Made by a program: the position numbers and the translations under genes. Shown here piece by piece: positions 49,600 to 61,644 of a stretch of DNA of 64,000 nucleotides (position 1 is its first letter; each line of letters begins with the position of its first letter). The notes below the pieces were generated by a model, which was given only the letters and a program-made list of their open reading frames with translations, did not search any database and was not told the DNA's origin. The DNA is from Symbiodinium kawagutii (Eukaryota; Sar; Dinophyceae; Suessiales; Symbiodiniaceae), in the NCBI GenBank assembly GCA_009767595.1, contig VSDK01013039.1:23855-87854 (forward strand), given 5' to 3'.

Positions 49600-50365
49600 A
49601 TCAAACTGGTCTTTTTCAGGCTACCCTTTTGATTCCTACGATTATCTACAGTTAAACACTAGACATGAAGATGATTATGGGGTATAATGTTGACAAGATT
49701 TGATAGATCATCACAGGAAAATTTGTTGAGGATACAATCTATAATTATCTACATGTTTCTCCATAGTTAACACCACCATTGATATCTTGATTCCTATCAC
49801 TATATCAGCACCACTATGGATACATTTCAAACCTTCGAACATGTTGCTAACATGTTTGGTTTTCAATTTACTACAATGGTTTCCTTAGGAACTATCAATT
49901 GGTTAACCGCGAATTGTCACTCATAGTTCCATCATGTTCAATTTTTATCAACACCATAGTCACCCAGCAATTTAACCATCTAAATTACTATCAAGTTGCT
50001 CATTATGAATTGTTCTTACCCATAGAAAATCCCATTGACCAAAACTAACCACAGTTTAGTGAACCATTTGAAGTTGCAATAGCTATCATAACGATTATGG
50101 TGAGCTTTACTATTAACATTCACCATCTTAACCATACTTCAGACTATATAGTTAACCGTTAAAAACCAATAGTTCCAACTAGTTACGATGGTTAAGAACT
50201 GAACTGCTAGTTAAAACCATGTTTAAGTTAACCATAGACCAATATAGTTAACCATTATAGTTAATCATTATACTTGACCATGTTCCAACTAAATGGTGAA
50301 CTACTTAACCATATACTTAACCATGTTACTATTAAGTAGTTAACTATAGTGAACCATAGTTCCAA
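49600..50365. repeat. AT-rich region dense in GTTAACCAT words
   Basis: AGTTAACCATTATAGTTAA-type words recur from about 49880 to 50360 without fixed period. No gene is supported until the exon at 50387. Confidence 0.5.
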
Positions 50366-50386
50366 CTTCTTTTTTTCGCTCAGAAC

Positions 50387-50534
50387 TGAGGCCATCACAG
50401 TGGAAAAGCCGCCCGAGCAGCAGCAGTCCGTGGCGCTGATGGGCCTCTCCCGCCCTGACAAGCGGCGCCGGGTGAAAGGCGAGGGCCCTACCCGGGGTCC
50501 CCCGGGGATCACCCGTGGGGGGAGCCAGGGCTGA
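50387..50534 (+). CDS. Terminal exon-like island
   Basis: A strong acceptor, CTTTTTTTCGCTCAG|A, precedes TEAITVEKPPEQQQSVALMG, LSRPDKRRRVKGEGPTRG, GPPGITRGGSQG and TGA at 50532-50534. DKRRRVK is a possible nuclear signal. Unrecognised. Confidence 0.55.
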
Positions 50535-50814
50535 AGGTTAGGAGCTTTCATTGGTGGAATTGATTTGTTTCTGAATCAAAGTTCTGTAATTGAATGAAAC
50601 AGTTCATTGAGTTGAATGAAATAGTTCAAGGAGATGAATTCAACAGGTTGTATATTGGTTGTTTTGAAGGTTTTTGGACTGTTGGATTTGAGGAATTGAA
50701 GCAAACCAGCTTTGAATGCCAATGGATGGATCCTGGGGCATAGTCCAAGTCCAAGAAGTGGTGATTTTTTGCACCGTTGTTTGATTAAGCTTCCCTGTTG
50801 ACGCCAATTATATT

Positions 50815-50895
50815 GTGGTTTCTTAACATTGGAAACTATATTGCTATAAAATGGTTGATATTGGATAATTGGGGGTCCTCTATTTTGAGAAAGCC
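50815..50895. mobile_element. Degenerate M1 element
   Basis: GTGGTTTCTTAA at the left, GGGGGTCCTCTATTTTGAGAAAGCC at the right; core TATAAAATGGTTGATATTGG. An (ATCTT)n run follows. Confidence 0.5.
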
Positions 50896-51104
50896 GTATA
50901 TATTATCTTATCTTATCTTATCTTATACTATATGATTGTTTGTACGGTATTTTGCAATATCTCATATTTCATTCATGATGACTATTCATAAATCCTATAT
51001 CAACAAGATCGATCAAACATGAAATGATTACTTGAATGTTAAAACTCTAAAACTGTTGATCTCACAAACGCTACCTTTCTGTATCTACCACGTTTGATGT
51101 GGAC

Positions 51105-51197
51105 GTTTCTCAAAGTAGGGGACCCCCCAAATCATTCAACATGGACCAATTATAGTAACAAACAATTTATTTTCGGGGTTTCCTGTGTTGAGAAATG
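51105..51197. mobile_element. Short inverted-repeat element, family M1, inverted
   Basis: GTTTCTCAAAGTAGGGGACC at the left, GGGGTTTCCTGTGTTGAGAAAT at the right; core in reverse orientation to other copies. Confidence 0.65.
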
Positions 51198-51379
51198 TGA
51201 AGATAACTGTCCAATGATGCTGCTTCTCCATTGCCAGGCTATTCGCTACTGTAGGTGGTGATTGAGAAATCGGCCTAAGGGAAGACGGAGCTGGGACCAC
51301 TTCCCTCAGCCATTAAACTCGTTCCTTAAACATTGGCCATGGAACAAGCTGGTTATATCTACCACAACGGTAGCAACGG

Positions 51380-51498
51380 TAGCAGTTAGCAAGGACCAAC
51401 CTGTGGAACGTCCCAAGGTCCTCGCGGATCCAAAGACAGTTTGCAGCTCAGAGGCTGTGTGGAAGTTGATTTTGGGTCAGTCACGGTCGCTAGTCTGA
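51380..51498 (+). CDS. Terminal exon-like island
   Basis: It reads VSKDQPVERPKVLADPKTVC, SSEAVWKLILGQSRSLV to TGA at 51496-51498. The upstream boundary is unclear. Unrecognised. Confidence 0.4.
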
Positions 51499-51499
51499 A

Positions 51500-52125
51500 G
51501 CAAAATGCACAGATAGTAAGCCACTGGAACCCCGAGTTTGTGATGAGATAAAGGTGTATTGTAAACAAGTGTCATCGCGTTCTTTGTCTAAGTTAGTAGA
51601 CACGGTAATTGAAATCAAACATAATCAATCACGAACATGCTCATGATATTTAATGAGTAACTTTATGTGGGTATCTACAGCACGTAGCCTGTGTTGTAAC
51701 TGTCAAAGTCGGCCCCCAGATTGGTCATTTCCCTGCTGGAACGCTGGAAGCTGGCAAACTCGCTAGAAACTGAAGTTTCCCAACATTTCTGACCCACATC
51801 ACTATTAGTAGTAACCTATGGTATGATAATTGATGGTCTACTTCTTGATCTTCTTTGATGATCTCAGATGGTATGTGCAGTTTTGGATGTCATTGAAAGA
51901 ATCCATATCGGTCACACCAATGCAAGACTCATGTGGCATGACTTGTGACACCTCGCAACAGCATTTCATTGGTGAAATTCCAGACAGATTCGGCATTTTG
52001 ACCTGGATTTTTTCACAAATGAGGTGCCGCTAAATCATCCAGCAATGGTGATTTGAAACAACCACCGGATTTCGGGATAGCCCTTGAAAACAAAAACGAC
52101 ATCAGAATCTTCTCATACTAAGGCC
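51500..52125. other. Gene-poor stretch
   Basis: No supported feature. Confidence 0.35.
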
Positions 52126-52129
52126 CGGT

Positions 52130-52258
52130 GAAGCAGATGGAGGGCGACGGTGATGTCACCAAGGAGAACGAGGAGGACGATGAAAACGCCGAGGGAACGG
52201 ACATGGAGGTGGGTCACTCCGCTCCGCCCAAGAGGAAGGCGGATGTGCTGAGCGAGTG
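52130..52258 (+). CDS. Terminal exon-like island, acidic
   Basis: It reads VKQMEGDGDVTKENEEDDEN, AEGTDMEVGHSAPPKRKADV, LSE to TGA at 52256-52258. The acidic stretch followed by PPKRK (possible nuclear signal) is clearly non-random. A donor ATGGAG|GTGGGT at 52207 is an alternative end. Unrecognised. Confidence 0.5.
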
Positions 52259-52365
52259 ATGGGTAGCTGGACGGAGGTGTTGAGGTTGAGAGGGAGGACA
52301 GTGAGTGGAGCAGGTATTGAGCATCAAATATGTGGTTTGAGTATGTTTGAGTGGCGTTTTTTTTA

Positions 52366-52437
52366 CTATCTGTGGTGGTTTATTACTATATGTGGTGGTT
52401 TCTTACTATATGTGGTGGTTTATTACTATATGTGGTT
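52366..52437. repeat. 20-bp tandem repeat
   Basis: TATATGTGGTGGTTTATTAC is repeated about 3.5 times. Confidence 0.85.
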
Positions 52438-52494
52438 TTATACTATTTGAGCGGTTTATTGAGTTGAGCAGGTATGAAGCATCAGATATGTGGT

Positions 52495-52592
52495 GGTTTC
52501 TCAAGCCATTGGGAACCCCCATGAAATGATTGGTTTATTAGTATAGATGGCACATACAGGATGATAGCTGGGGGTCGCCTTGTTTGAGAAAC
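52495..52592. mobile_element. Short inverted-repeat element, family M1
   Basis: GGTTTCTCAAGCCATTGGG at the left, GGGGTCGCCTTGTTTGAGAAAC at the right; core ATGATTGGTTTATTAG ... GGATGATAG. A partial copy (GGATGATTTGGTGGTCCCCC) follows at about 52640-52665. Confidence 0.7.
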
Positions 52593-52669
52593 ATCCAAAT
52601 GGAGCAAACTTGAAACATCCAATAGCATGTAATAGACTGGATGATTTGGTGGTCCCCCATAACTTCAGA

Positions 52670-53502
52670 CATGTAGTATATCTTGGGGCCTGAGGTTGCC
52701 CAAATCTCCTGGTGCAGCTGGCAACGGTCGCCAGCCACAGATGGTCACATCCAACGAAACCTGTATTAAGTAGAGGTGGAGTAGTTCAACTTACTTAAGC
52801 TGCTTAAGCTGCAGGGTATACCTCGGATTAAGCGTAAGCTGAAATGCAATGACCATTCGAACGGTGCTGAGTCGCCTTCTTCCAGCGGTTAGTTCGTGGT
52901 GCCGATTTCTTTGGCCTTGAAGCCGCGACGTGACTTGCTTCGGAGCTGTGGTAAACAGTGTTGGTTCATGATTGGCGAATGATTTGTAGTGGATAAACTA
53001 ATGTTGGTTAGTTTGGTGATTGGTTGATTGGTTGATTGGTTGATTGGTTGATGGGTTGGCTTAATGAATCTTAATGATTGGTTTAGTTCAGTGATTAGTT
53101 GATAGTTGGCATCATGAATCTACAGCTAATGTTGTTAGTATGCTTTCATGTTCGCTCACAACCAATTCCATGAATTACATGGTTTATCATGGTCGTGGAC
53201 TGATGCTTCGGGAGCGAATGGTCGTCATGGTTCACGTGAGATTCTTTGCCAGTAGTGATAACTGCAAGCAACTGTGTTGGTTGACAACAAGAATGGATGA
53301 ACACAAGAGCAAATCCAAGAACACCCAGTGACACCTAGTTATACATCTAGTAATCAGATGTAATCGATTGGAACAACATACATATATATAATATAAAATG
53401 TGATATATATATATATATATATCTTATATTAAATATAATATAGATACACATGTGATATGTTTAAAATGCATAAGTCAATGCATACATATTTTTTGTTTGC
53501 AG
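52670..53502. other. Gene-poor stretch with simple repeats
   Basis: (TTGATTGG)n at about 53015-53058 and (TA)n at 53385-53445. No supported gene. Confidence 0.45.
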
Positions 53503-53616
53503 GAATCAAACCTAGCACCGAAGCAAAACCGCAACCGCCCTGCCATTCCCTTGCTGGGAGCAGCTGCGATGGCTGAAGCTCAGGGCGAGCAACCGGAGGT
53601 TCATGGACAAATTTAG
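53503..53616 (+). CDS. Terminal exon-like island
   Basis: A pyrimidine-rich acceptor, TTTTTTGTTTGCAG|G, precedes 37 codons, ESNLAPKQNRNRPAIPLLGA, AAMAEAQGEQPEVHGQI, and TAG. Unrecognised. Confidence 0.5.
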   Translation, partial: ESNLAPKQNRNRPAIPLLGAAAMAEAQGEQPEVHGQI

Positions 53617-54352
53617 ATGGTTAGTTGGTGGTTAGTTGGTTAACTGAGGTAGATATGATTGGTTAGATCATTGATCTAGTTGGTTAGGGTCCATTTTGAT
53701 TCACACCACACTGTGGTTCAATGGTTAGATGGTTCATGAAGGTTTGATAATGGCCAAGTAGTGGTTGACAACGCTGAATTGGTGAGATTAGCCATGACTC
53801 TTCCTGTGTGCTTCGGGCCCTAGCGAAACTTCTGCTTTGAGCCCTGGGGTATCCTGGTGGCGGCTGTGCAAGGGATAAACCAAGCACTGGACAAATGTAA
53901 AACCAGCTTTGCTTTGATGCTTTCACATGGTTGGTGAATGGTTCATGATGCTTCGACCTGGTTGGTTTCTGTTTTCTCCCATGCTTCACAATGGTTGCTT
54001 CATGGTATTTCATGCTCAGACATGGCAAGGTAGTCGTTCATCGATGGTGAAACTATTGTAAATTGATGTTAAAAGTTGCACTTATATGATACAAGTCAGT
54101 ACAATGACTATAGACTTCGCAGGGCCAAGCAATCATGTGTTCGAAAACAACAGGATGTTGCACTCAAAATCACCGCTGTTTCCTCTTTTGGATCCCTTGT
54201 CACGGTGGGGGATGTCATGGGAACCCCATGACGATGCGTGGCGGCCCCAAGCAACAGCAGGTTGCTTGTTAGCGCTGCCATTTGACATCAGCCCTGGGAA
54301 AAGGATCGCATGAGTCAGGCCTTCATGAAGCAAGTGGTGGGAAGAGGGGATG
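53617..54352. other. Gene-poor stretch with one coding-like island
   Basis: After CTTCGCAG at about 54122 two frames are open to 54300 (one reads RMLHSKSPLFPLLDPLSRWG, MSWEPHDDAWRPQ). The frame cannot be chosen. Confidence 0.35.
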
Positions 54353-54468
54353 GGGCTATGGGTCAATATTCACCAACCAATGATGAGAACAATCACCACC
54401 ATAGTAGGAAAAACAATGATGAATAATGGGGAACCAGGGGTCATTACAGGGTTTTGACCCATAGCCAT
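54353..54468. mobile_element. Short inverted-repeat element, family M2
   Basis: GGGCTATGGGTCAATATT at the left, GTTTTGACCCATAGCCAT at the right; contains GGGGAACCAGGGGTC as in the copy at 57764. Confidence 0.75.
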
Positions 54469-54875
54469 GGAAGAAGGTTTCATTGGATTTGCTCACCAGC
54501 AGAGATGGATCACTGAAAATGAGTGAAATGTCCACCAGCATAGGAGATGGATCAGTGAATCAGGTGAATTTCTATTCGCATCCAGAATTTTACCGGCATG
54601 TAAAACCATTCTTATAGGCAGCAATAAACAATCAGTGACCATCATAAAATCCTGATTCACTATGATTATCAGTCTACTTCTATAGACATATTGACTTGGA
54701 GTATCTATGTTTGTATATCTATCGTCTATCAACCTTCATGACGGTCTGCTGTCACCAAAGCACAGTCGACTTATTCAATTCAAGTCTTCAGGTTTAGTCT
54801 ATGTTTGTGTTTAAAACAAGGTTCAAATTTACAGTTCAGTTTTAGTGTGTACCCCAGATATCCCCATCTATGTGT

Positions 54876-54877
<2 letters not shown>

Positions 54878-54927
<50 letters not shown>

Positions 54928-54929
54928 TG

Positions 54930-54961
<32 letters not shown>

Positions 54962-55130
54962 GTCCATTGATCGATCTATCTATCGATATCTTGATCTATC
55001 GATCTATCCATCTATCTATCTATATCTATCTATCTATTGATCTATCTATCTATCTATCTATTGATCTATCTATCTATCTATCTATCTATCGATCTATCGA
55101 TCTATCTATCTATCTATCTATCTATCTGAC
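54878..55130. repeat. (CTAT)n microsatellite
   Basis: About 250 bp of TCTA units with occasional TTGA or TCGA interruptions. The open frame of Ser/Ile/Tyr/Leu here is a repeat translation. Confidence 0.95.
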
Positions 55131-55134
55131 TGAT

Positions 55135-57763
55135 CTGTTCATTCATCTATGAAACTTTGAATGCCTTTCTCTACATTTATGTCTTTCTATATATCTATCA
55201 ACTTGTCCATCCGTCTACCTCTGATTTTTGTTCGTATAGCTAGCTCCATCGCTACTTATCCACCTGAATTTTGGCGCATAAAAACCATTTGTGCGGCACA
55301 ATCAACCATATTTATTTGGTGGACGCTTCACCTGTTTGATACCGGAAGTGAAGACTCACACTGTCTAAGCCAGTGATTGGTTGATCATTATATTTCCTTG
55401 AAGTTAATGACTACACACCGGAAGATTCCCTGCGAACTGGTCAATCCTTGATTGGTTCGCGGTTGGCCATCATAAAACTGTGTATCTGCAGCAGTGTTTC
55501 CCTACGCATCCAGGTACCATGGTAGGTAACCAGCTGGTTTCTACATGTTTGTACCATGGTTGTTTGGGGTTAGTTACTTATTAAAGGTACCTGGAAGGGT
55601 AGGGATTGGTTGTTCCCACAGGTTTTGCCATTCCATTGCTGGCATGTGGTTGGCCATCCTTTTTGACAGCAACTCCGTAGCTCCTGCAGCAATTTTGTTC
55701 GGTTAGCTGCCAGCGGATCACCAACGACCACAACTGTTCGGGTGCCTCGGTTTCAGTGTGGAAGAATGTTCATCAAGGATTGTGGGTCAGCGATATCCAC
55801 GAAATTTATTGCTTCTCGGTCTGCTAATCATTTGTTGAGGATGATATTTAAACACCTAGCTTGAAAAGAACATAAAGTATTTTTTTGCCACGCATGAACT
55901 CGAATTCTTCTAGAACTTTTTGTAAATCCTCGTGAATTACCGAAACCCTTTGTGGAGAAAGGATGAATCAGGCATTAAAGTGCACCCGACCTCGTTCAAA
56001 GAGAGCAAACACACTTTTGTAGATGTGAAGACACTGATACCAATGAGTATAGGCGGGTTATACGGCACTACGGAACTTTGCTCTCAAGTTCTTGCCGAAT
56101 GCGTCCGCACTGCTGTGAGGATGCTGCCAAGAGTTTTGAGAGCTTGTAGCACCTTGGTGCCAAAAGCCACAGGCGCATCGCGTTTGTCGAAACTGTGTGA
56201 AACAGATAGACCCTTGTGGACCACCCAATTCCTCGGCTTAGCAGGCCTTTGAGGCTTCAAATAGAGTCACTTGTTGGACATTGTCTGTGGAGTACCCGGC
56301 TTCAGGCTTCAAACAAAGCGCTTTGCGGCCACTTCTTTGTCAGCAGAGGCACTCAGATTTGCATGCAAGTCTTGTCATGATTTCCCGATCAGTTTTGTCG
56401 CATGAAAACATCCCCATAGATATCAATGCCTCTCATACAAAAATGCGCTGTTTCCAATCACTTCCACATGAATCCTTTGCATTTCTCGACTTTCAACGCG
56501 AAAAAACCCTTAGATATTCGGCAGTGCTGGTGGTGCTTCTCGCTGCGTGGCAGGTGCTTTTCTCTGTCTTCAGCAGCCAAAGTTGTGATGCTCTCAGCAT
56601 TTGCGTTAGCAGCTGGAGCTAGGTGGAGGTTAGCACTTGGTTATTTGGTAGTCATCTTCTGATCTTCTAGGGTTTATTACCTGGTAATGTACCTGATCAT
56701 ATCTTCCATGGTAAACTACATTTACTAGCCAGGTTGTGTAAGGGTTGCAAACTCTGCGGACCAAAACCATTTTGGATGTGTGTCCCCACTGTTCATAGCT
56801 GATTACAGTCGCCATAGTTATTGGGGTTACTTCACATACCTGCTAGGGTTAGTTCACCATAGTTATAGAGATATTAGCTGATTCCCTCCATGGTTTACCA
56901 TAGAAACCCTAGTGAATCACCGTGGCAAGAAATAATAAACATAGCTTGTTCACTAGTGTTTCCTACCCAATTTCCCAGGGTCATAAACCATAGGTGATTC
57001 ACTACATGTTTTATCCCAATTACCCATTACCAACCATCACAGCATCAACCATAACTTGAACCATGCCTACCCACTGTTCACAATTACCATCGCTACAACA
57101 ACCCTTCTCAATACATAATGACTTTAATCATCACTACCAAGGGACAACAATGACCTGCTAGGATTTCTTATCCTGCCAGGGTTTCTTCAATATTATTAAC
57201 CATGCCTACCCATTGTTAACCTACAATTTTGACGATTACCCGTTAAGGTATGAATAATGTTATAATATGGAATAAATTATCACTGGGATTGCTGAGTTAC
57301 CTTAGTACTGGATCACCCTAGGCTATAGCGGACAACGTTGATATTAATTATCCAGTAATGGTTCGGTACTATGGGTAATAATAGTGTTATCAACATTAAT
57401 TATGCTTAATGACCTAGTATTAATATATTTTAAGTTATGAATCATCAATATTTCTTTGTTAGTTATAAGAATGTCATTACAGAAATACTATGACCATTAT
57501 AACCATGATTATTGATTACTAGTTAATTATGGTTACAGTAATTATCCTGGTAGTATTATATTAGTTAACCATATTAATTAACTAGGATTATATAAGTACT
57601 ATAGGTAATCATAATTTCCTGGTTATAATATCCTGATTATCAGAAACAATTATCGATTATTTGTTAATCATCATAAATGGACAATATTAGGTTATTGACA
57701 ATACTGATTATTATCAATAATCAATGGAAACAGTAAAGTAAGCCATAAATTTGTTATGATGAT
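55135..57763. other. Long gene-poor stretch
   Basis: Two plus frames at 55932-56252 and 56281-56622 lack convincing composition or splice ends. 57200-57720 is very AT-rich with TTAATTATGG and TAATTATCC words. I see no supported gene. Confidence 0.35.
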
Positions 57764-57881
57764 ATGGCTATGGGTCAATATTATCCAACCAACTAATGGG
57801 GGATTTCCACCAACAAAACAAGGGAAAACAATGGTTATTGGTGGGGAACCAGGGGTACAGGGTTTTGACCCACAGCCATAT
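57764..57881. mobile_element. Short inverted-repeat element, family M2
   Basis: ATGGCTATGGGTCAATATT at the left, GGTTTTGACCCACAGCCAT at the right; 118 bp with the same internal order as the copy at 54353. Confidence 0.8.
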
Positions 57882-57930
57882 GGTTAGACTCCTAAATTAG
57901 AAAGCCATAATTACTTTCTCTGTTTCCCAG

Positions 57931-57992
57931 CTTCGTCGCGCAAGGCCAAAGATCTCCAGGCAGAGATCGGTCACGAGAAGGACAGCAGCTGA
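57931..57992 (+). CDS. Small exon-like island next to M1-type end
   Basis: TTTCCCAG|CT precedes SSRKAKDLQAEIGHEKDSS and TGA (57990-57992); other frames are also open. GGTGGTTTCTCAG, an M1-type end, begins at 58007. Confidence 0.4.
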
Positions 57993-58183
57993 AGAGCTGA
58001 GACCGGGTGGTTTCTCAGCCGCCAGTTTGGGGGACCCGAATTAATAGTGCTTTCATAAGGGTTAATAGGGTTCAACAGCCCCAATTAATCGGGATTAATA
58101 GGGATTATTTTTTTGTTGAACCACGAGTTAATAGGGATTAATAGGGGCTAGTCACCAGCGAACTCATGGTTCAACAACTACTA

Positions 58184-58409
58184 TATGGTGGTTTCTTTGT
58201 CTCTGGTAATTTGGTTGATTTTATAGGAGATTATACTTGTTGGTCATAGCGAAAATAGTGGATCATTAGCAACCATAGTGGTGAAACTACTCTCGTGTGG
58301 TGGTTTCTCAAGTCATACGGGCACCCCAAAAATGATTGGTGATTGGCTTAGTACTAGAGAGGGTTAATAAGCTGGATGATTGGGCGATCGCCATTACTTA
58401 AGAAGCCAC
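58184..58409. repeat. Module repeated at 61722-61937, ending in an M1 element
   Basis: TGGTGGTTTCT...GGAGATTAT...GTCATAG-GAAAATAGTGGAT-ATTAGCAACCATA-TGGTGAAACTACTCTC appears in both places, followed by the M1 element (here 58301-58409, GGTTTCTCAAGTCATACGGG to TTAAGAAGCC). Confidence 0.7.
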
Positions 58410-58736
58410 CAATTGTCTCAATGTACATAGGTTGGCTATGGTTTGATTGAACATGCATGTTTTTGTTGCTAATTTTGGGGATGCAAGAAACAGTACAGGA
58501 ATGGACCGCGATATGATTTGCATGTTCAGCTCTATCGTTATCACGTTGTATTCCTCATCGACCATCATTAACCCTTAATGGCTGTTCCCAGCCATCATTC
58601 ACTATCAAATAGCCATTGACCAACAGCAATCATTCATACGTATCAATCATCATGAATTATCACTAAGCCCGTTATCATACTGTATGAAGGCCGGTTATTA
58701 ATTTGATAATCCTCATAGTCTCATCAACCATCACTC

Positions 58737-58850
58737 ACCATCACTCACCACCACTCACCCTCACTCACCATCACCAGTCATCACTCACCATCACCAATCA
58801 TCATTGACCATCACTAACCATCACTAATCATCCAGTATCATCCAACCATC
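58737..58850. repeat. Diverged (CATCACTCAC)n repeat
   Basis: CATCACTCAC, CATCACCAAT and CATCACTAAC units follow each other for about 110 bp. Confidence 0.7.
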
Positions 58851-58862
58851 CACCAGCAGCTG

Positions 58863-59063
58863 GTGACTTGCCCAGCTTTGCAGCCAGGAGCAATACCAAC
58901 AAGCCAAGGCCCAAGGGATGTAACGCACCATGCTGGCGGAGGGAGCAGTTGGGAGCCATGGGTAGCCCTTGTTGTAGCCTTGAAATGGCGGAGTGAGGCC
59001 AGGAGCTACCAGGAGGAAAGGAACCAAATGGTCGTCAGTTCGCGGTGTGGCTATGAAGTCTAG
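58863..59063 (+). CDS. Exon-like island
   Basis: It reads CPALQPGAIPTSQGPRDVTH, HAGGGSSWEPWVALVVALKW, RSEARSYQEERNQMVVSSRC to TAG at 59061-59063. The start is not an ATG; the upstream boundary is unknown. Unrecognised. Confidence 0.4.
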   Translation: MTCPALQPGAIPTSQGPRDVTHHAGGGSSWEPWVALVVALKWRSEARSYQEERNQMVVSSRCGYEV

Positions 59064-59376
59064 TGGTTGATTATAGTGACTCGTCCTGACTTGTTGGCAT
59101 GTTTAATGCTTCATGATACTGTCTCACTTGGCAATCAATGGGTACATGGGGACCAACCATGCCGGTTATATGCTGAGTTCCCCAGGGAAACCAGTTCCAC
59201 TTTCCACCAGCTATGAGAGGGAGCTGAGGCTTCCCAGGTGGGGAATGCAAAACAGCTCTTGAGATGCACATGGTGACGTAACCCATGACTCGGAGCAGAC
59301 CAATGTGAAATGTGGTGCTTGCTCCATGGATACTGCGAGGACACCATCAGTAGTCGATAGACATGGATAAACGCAG

Positions 59377-59538
59377 ATTTGGTTGCTGTGCCATGCATTT
59401 TGTGAAACGATTGCAACTCGTGAGGAGATCAAGAAATTCCTTGAGAGCTCAAACTTCAAGTTCAATGAGAAGGAGGCCTGGTGGCCGTTGGCGCTCAACA
59501 GACTGCTCTCCAGCTGGGGAGCTGGGGAACACAGTTGA
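59377..59538 (+). CDS. Exon-like island
   Basis: ACGCAG|ATTTGG reads IWLLCHAFCETIATREEIKK, FLESSNFKFNEKEAWWPLAL, NRLLSSWGAGEHS to TGA at 59536-59538. Strongly protein-like; an adjacent frame is also open further on. Unrecognised. Confidence 0.45.
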   Translation: MWLLCHAFCETIATREEIKKFLESSNFKFNEKEAWWPLALNRLLSSWGAGEHS

Positions 59539-60369
59539 CCCGCCCGCAGGGCGATGTGAACATGTCCTTGGAACAAGAAGTCGGCGACAAATTGGTGCCT
59601 CGGTGTGCGTGGAGGCTTCAACAAAAATCATCAAGTCAATTGAAGTCATCTATTGTGAGGTATCATAAAAGACATCTTTTGTGGAGGTATCTTCGCTACG
59701 TCCGTGATAGAGATTGCTGTAGCTGTTTGCTATCGCGACGGTCTTCTTGGAAGAAGCGCAATCGTTTGAGCCGTCGAGACTTCATTTCGTGAGGCTCCAT
59801 GATCAGTGTTTTTTTTCCATGTTTATCTCTTATCAGTTCATTGAGGATTCTAAGAAACCTGCCAAGAAGAAACATCTACCATCTATCATATTCTTTTCAG
59901 CCAGTACGTGCTTGCAATCGAAGATCCAGATCAATTTACAAGCAATCTCCAGCTTTGTCACGAAAAGGCTGTGATTCACCTCCAAATATAGGTGCTTGAT
60001 AAGAGGTGTATCTCCAATTGCCAGAGCAAACTCAATAACTTAGCCAGTAGAACTTAGCCATTAGAGAGAGCGCCTCTTCTATTTAACCTTGCATGCTTGA
60101 TGGCTGGATAGCCATCGATAGTCATTCCGGAAAACCATATGACAGCATGCATAACCATTTTTGATAGCCATGAAACACCAATCCTATCCATCACTTCATC
60201 CTGATAACGAGTGTTTGTAGAACTACAACTGTTGATAACCATTGTCAGCCTATAACTATCCTATCCACAGCTGGAACCTTGGCACTATGCAACAGGAACG
60301 TTACAACCTTGGAACGCCCTGGATCTTTGGACCCGCAACGGAACCGCGTAGATTCCCCGTAGATCGCAA

Positions 60370-60567
60370 CGGAACCGCGACGGAACAGCTTCCTGGCGCG
60401 CCCTTGGAGCTGAGGTGAAGGTCGAATGGCAACTGACCAGTCCCTTCGACCCCACGGCGGACGTGGAGGGTGACCAAGAGGGTGCCGAGGAATACGTCCA
60501 CGCCTCAGCTGTGGCGCTTAGGGACCCAGGCAGTGCCATCACCTGCGTTGTCGATTTCATTTGGATG
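60370..60567 (+). CDS. Exon-like island
   Basis: It reads ASWRALGAEVKVEWQLTSPF, DPTADVEGDQEGAEEYVHAS, AVALRDPGSAITCVVDFIWM. Composition is convincingly coding and the boundaries are unclear. Unrecognised. Confidence 0.45.
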
Positions 60568-60846
60568 CCATGTAGGATCTTCCTTCTTTTGCATTTCCTT
60601 TTATTAGCACAGATTTTGTTGTATATGCTTATACTTAGTCTTCTACTTGATTTATCTTGATTTCATTGTCATCTATCATGCATTATCATTTTTGGCTCGC
60701 TCATCCTCCTCCTCCTTGCTTAGCAGCGTGTGTTTTGGCACTCCGCCATGTTTGGGATAGTAGTATCCATCGGCCAACAGTAACTGTCTTGCAAACTCAC
60801 GACGAGTGGGTCATTCTATAGGTAAATGTTAGTGTGTATCTGTCTC

Positions 60847-60990
60847 TCTCTCTCTATATATATATATATGCATATTCACCTGTGTTTGTACATAAACACA
60901 ACAACCAAATCACCTGTACTATATATGTATTCACCATAAGCTTCAAACACAGGTGATTTGGTTGTTATCTATGCTTCAAACACAGGTGAT
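60847..60990. repeat. (TC)n(TA)n tract and an 18-bp inverted repeat
   Basis: AACAACCAAATCACCTGT (60900-60917) and its perfect inverse (60949-60966) flank a 31-bp loop. CTTCAAACACAGGTGAT is repeated directly at 60941 and 60974. Confidence 0.8.
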
Positions 60991-61128
60991 ATATCATATG
61001 TATTTATATTCATACTATTATCATACTCATATTTATACAATACACGCTCCATTTGGGATATCAAATTTCACCCCAGATTCTGGGAGATCCTTTCTCCAAG
61101 TCACATTCCTCCACCCCCATTTTGCATC

Positions 61129-61362
61129 AATAGAACGTCTCATGTGGGAAATCATGCCTCCAGCGCGGTGAATCGCCAGGAAGCCACGGACTTTTGCATT
61201 ACCCTGGAGAACAAGAGTGCCTTGGAGACGCAGTCCTCACCCATGAAAAAACCATGCACCGCCAAGGGAAGTTATGCATGGCCAGGGTCCAAGTCGTTCT
61301 CCATAGCACCCGGCCATTCGGATTATGTGCAACCAGCCAAAAGTGTGGCGAGCTTCAAATGA
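61129..61362 (+). CDS. Terminal exon-like island
   Basis: It reads SSAVNRQEATDFCITLENKS, ALETQSSPMKKPCTAKGSYA, WPGSKSFSIAPGHSDYVQPA, KSVASFK to TGA at 61360-61362. Acceptor possibly ATCAATAG near 61130. Unrecognised. Confidence 0.45.
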   Translation, partial: NRTSHVGNHASSAVNRQEATDFCITLENKSALETQSSPMKKPCTAKGSYAWPGSKSFSIAPGHSDYVQPAKSVASFK

Positions 61363-61519
61363 GACTTGCTCAGCTTGCGATTGCACCATGTAGCTTGTTG
61401 AGCAAGCTGAGCAAGATCAGCTTCAAATCTTGTTGCTCTCCACCAAAAAACGACACGACAACTTGTAGCTTGACTCGGCACTGACCTCCACTCTGTAGCT
61501 CCATCATACGGCCAAGCAG

Positions 61520-61644
61520 AGGTGATCACCAGTCCAGTGATCCCCAGATTGCTGGTGAAACTACCGCACTTCTCCGCTTGGGCGAAGGGTGGAAGCATCT
61601 CCAGGGCCGGGAGTTTGATGATGGGATGCAACCGGTGGACTCAG
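61520..61644 (+). CDS. Exon-like island
   Basis: CCAAGCAG|A reads GDHQSSDPQIAGETTALLRL, GEGWKHLQGREFDDGMQPVD and ends GACTCAG|GTTCGG. Unrecognised. Confidence 0.45.

Noticed and set aside
54967-55152. Open frame rich in Ser, Ile, Tyr and Leu
   Set aside because: Translation of the (CTAT)n microsatellite; no gene.
55932-56622. Two plus-strand frames of about 110 codons as genes
   Set aside because: No splice-like ends, no domain, and composition close to background.
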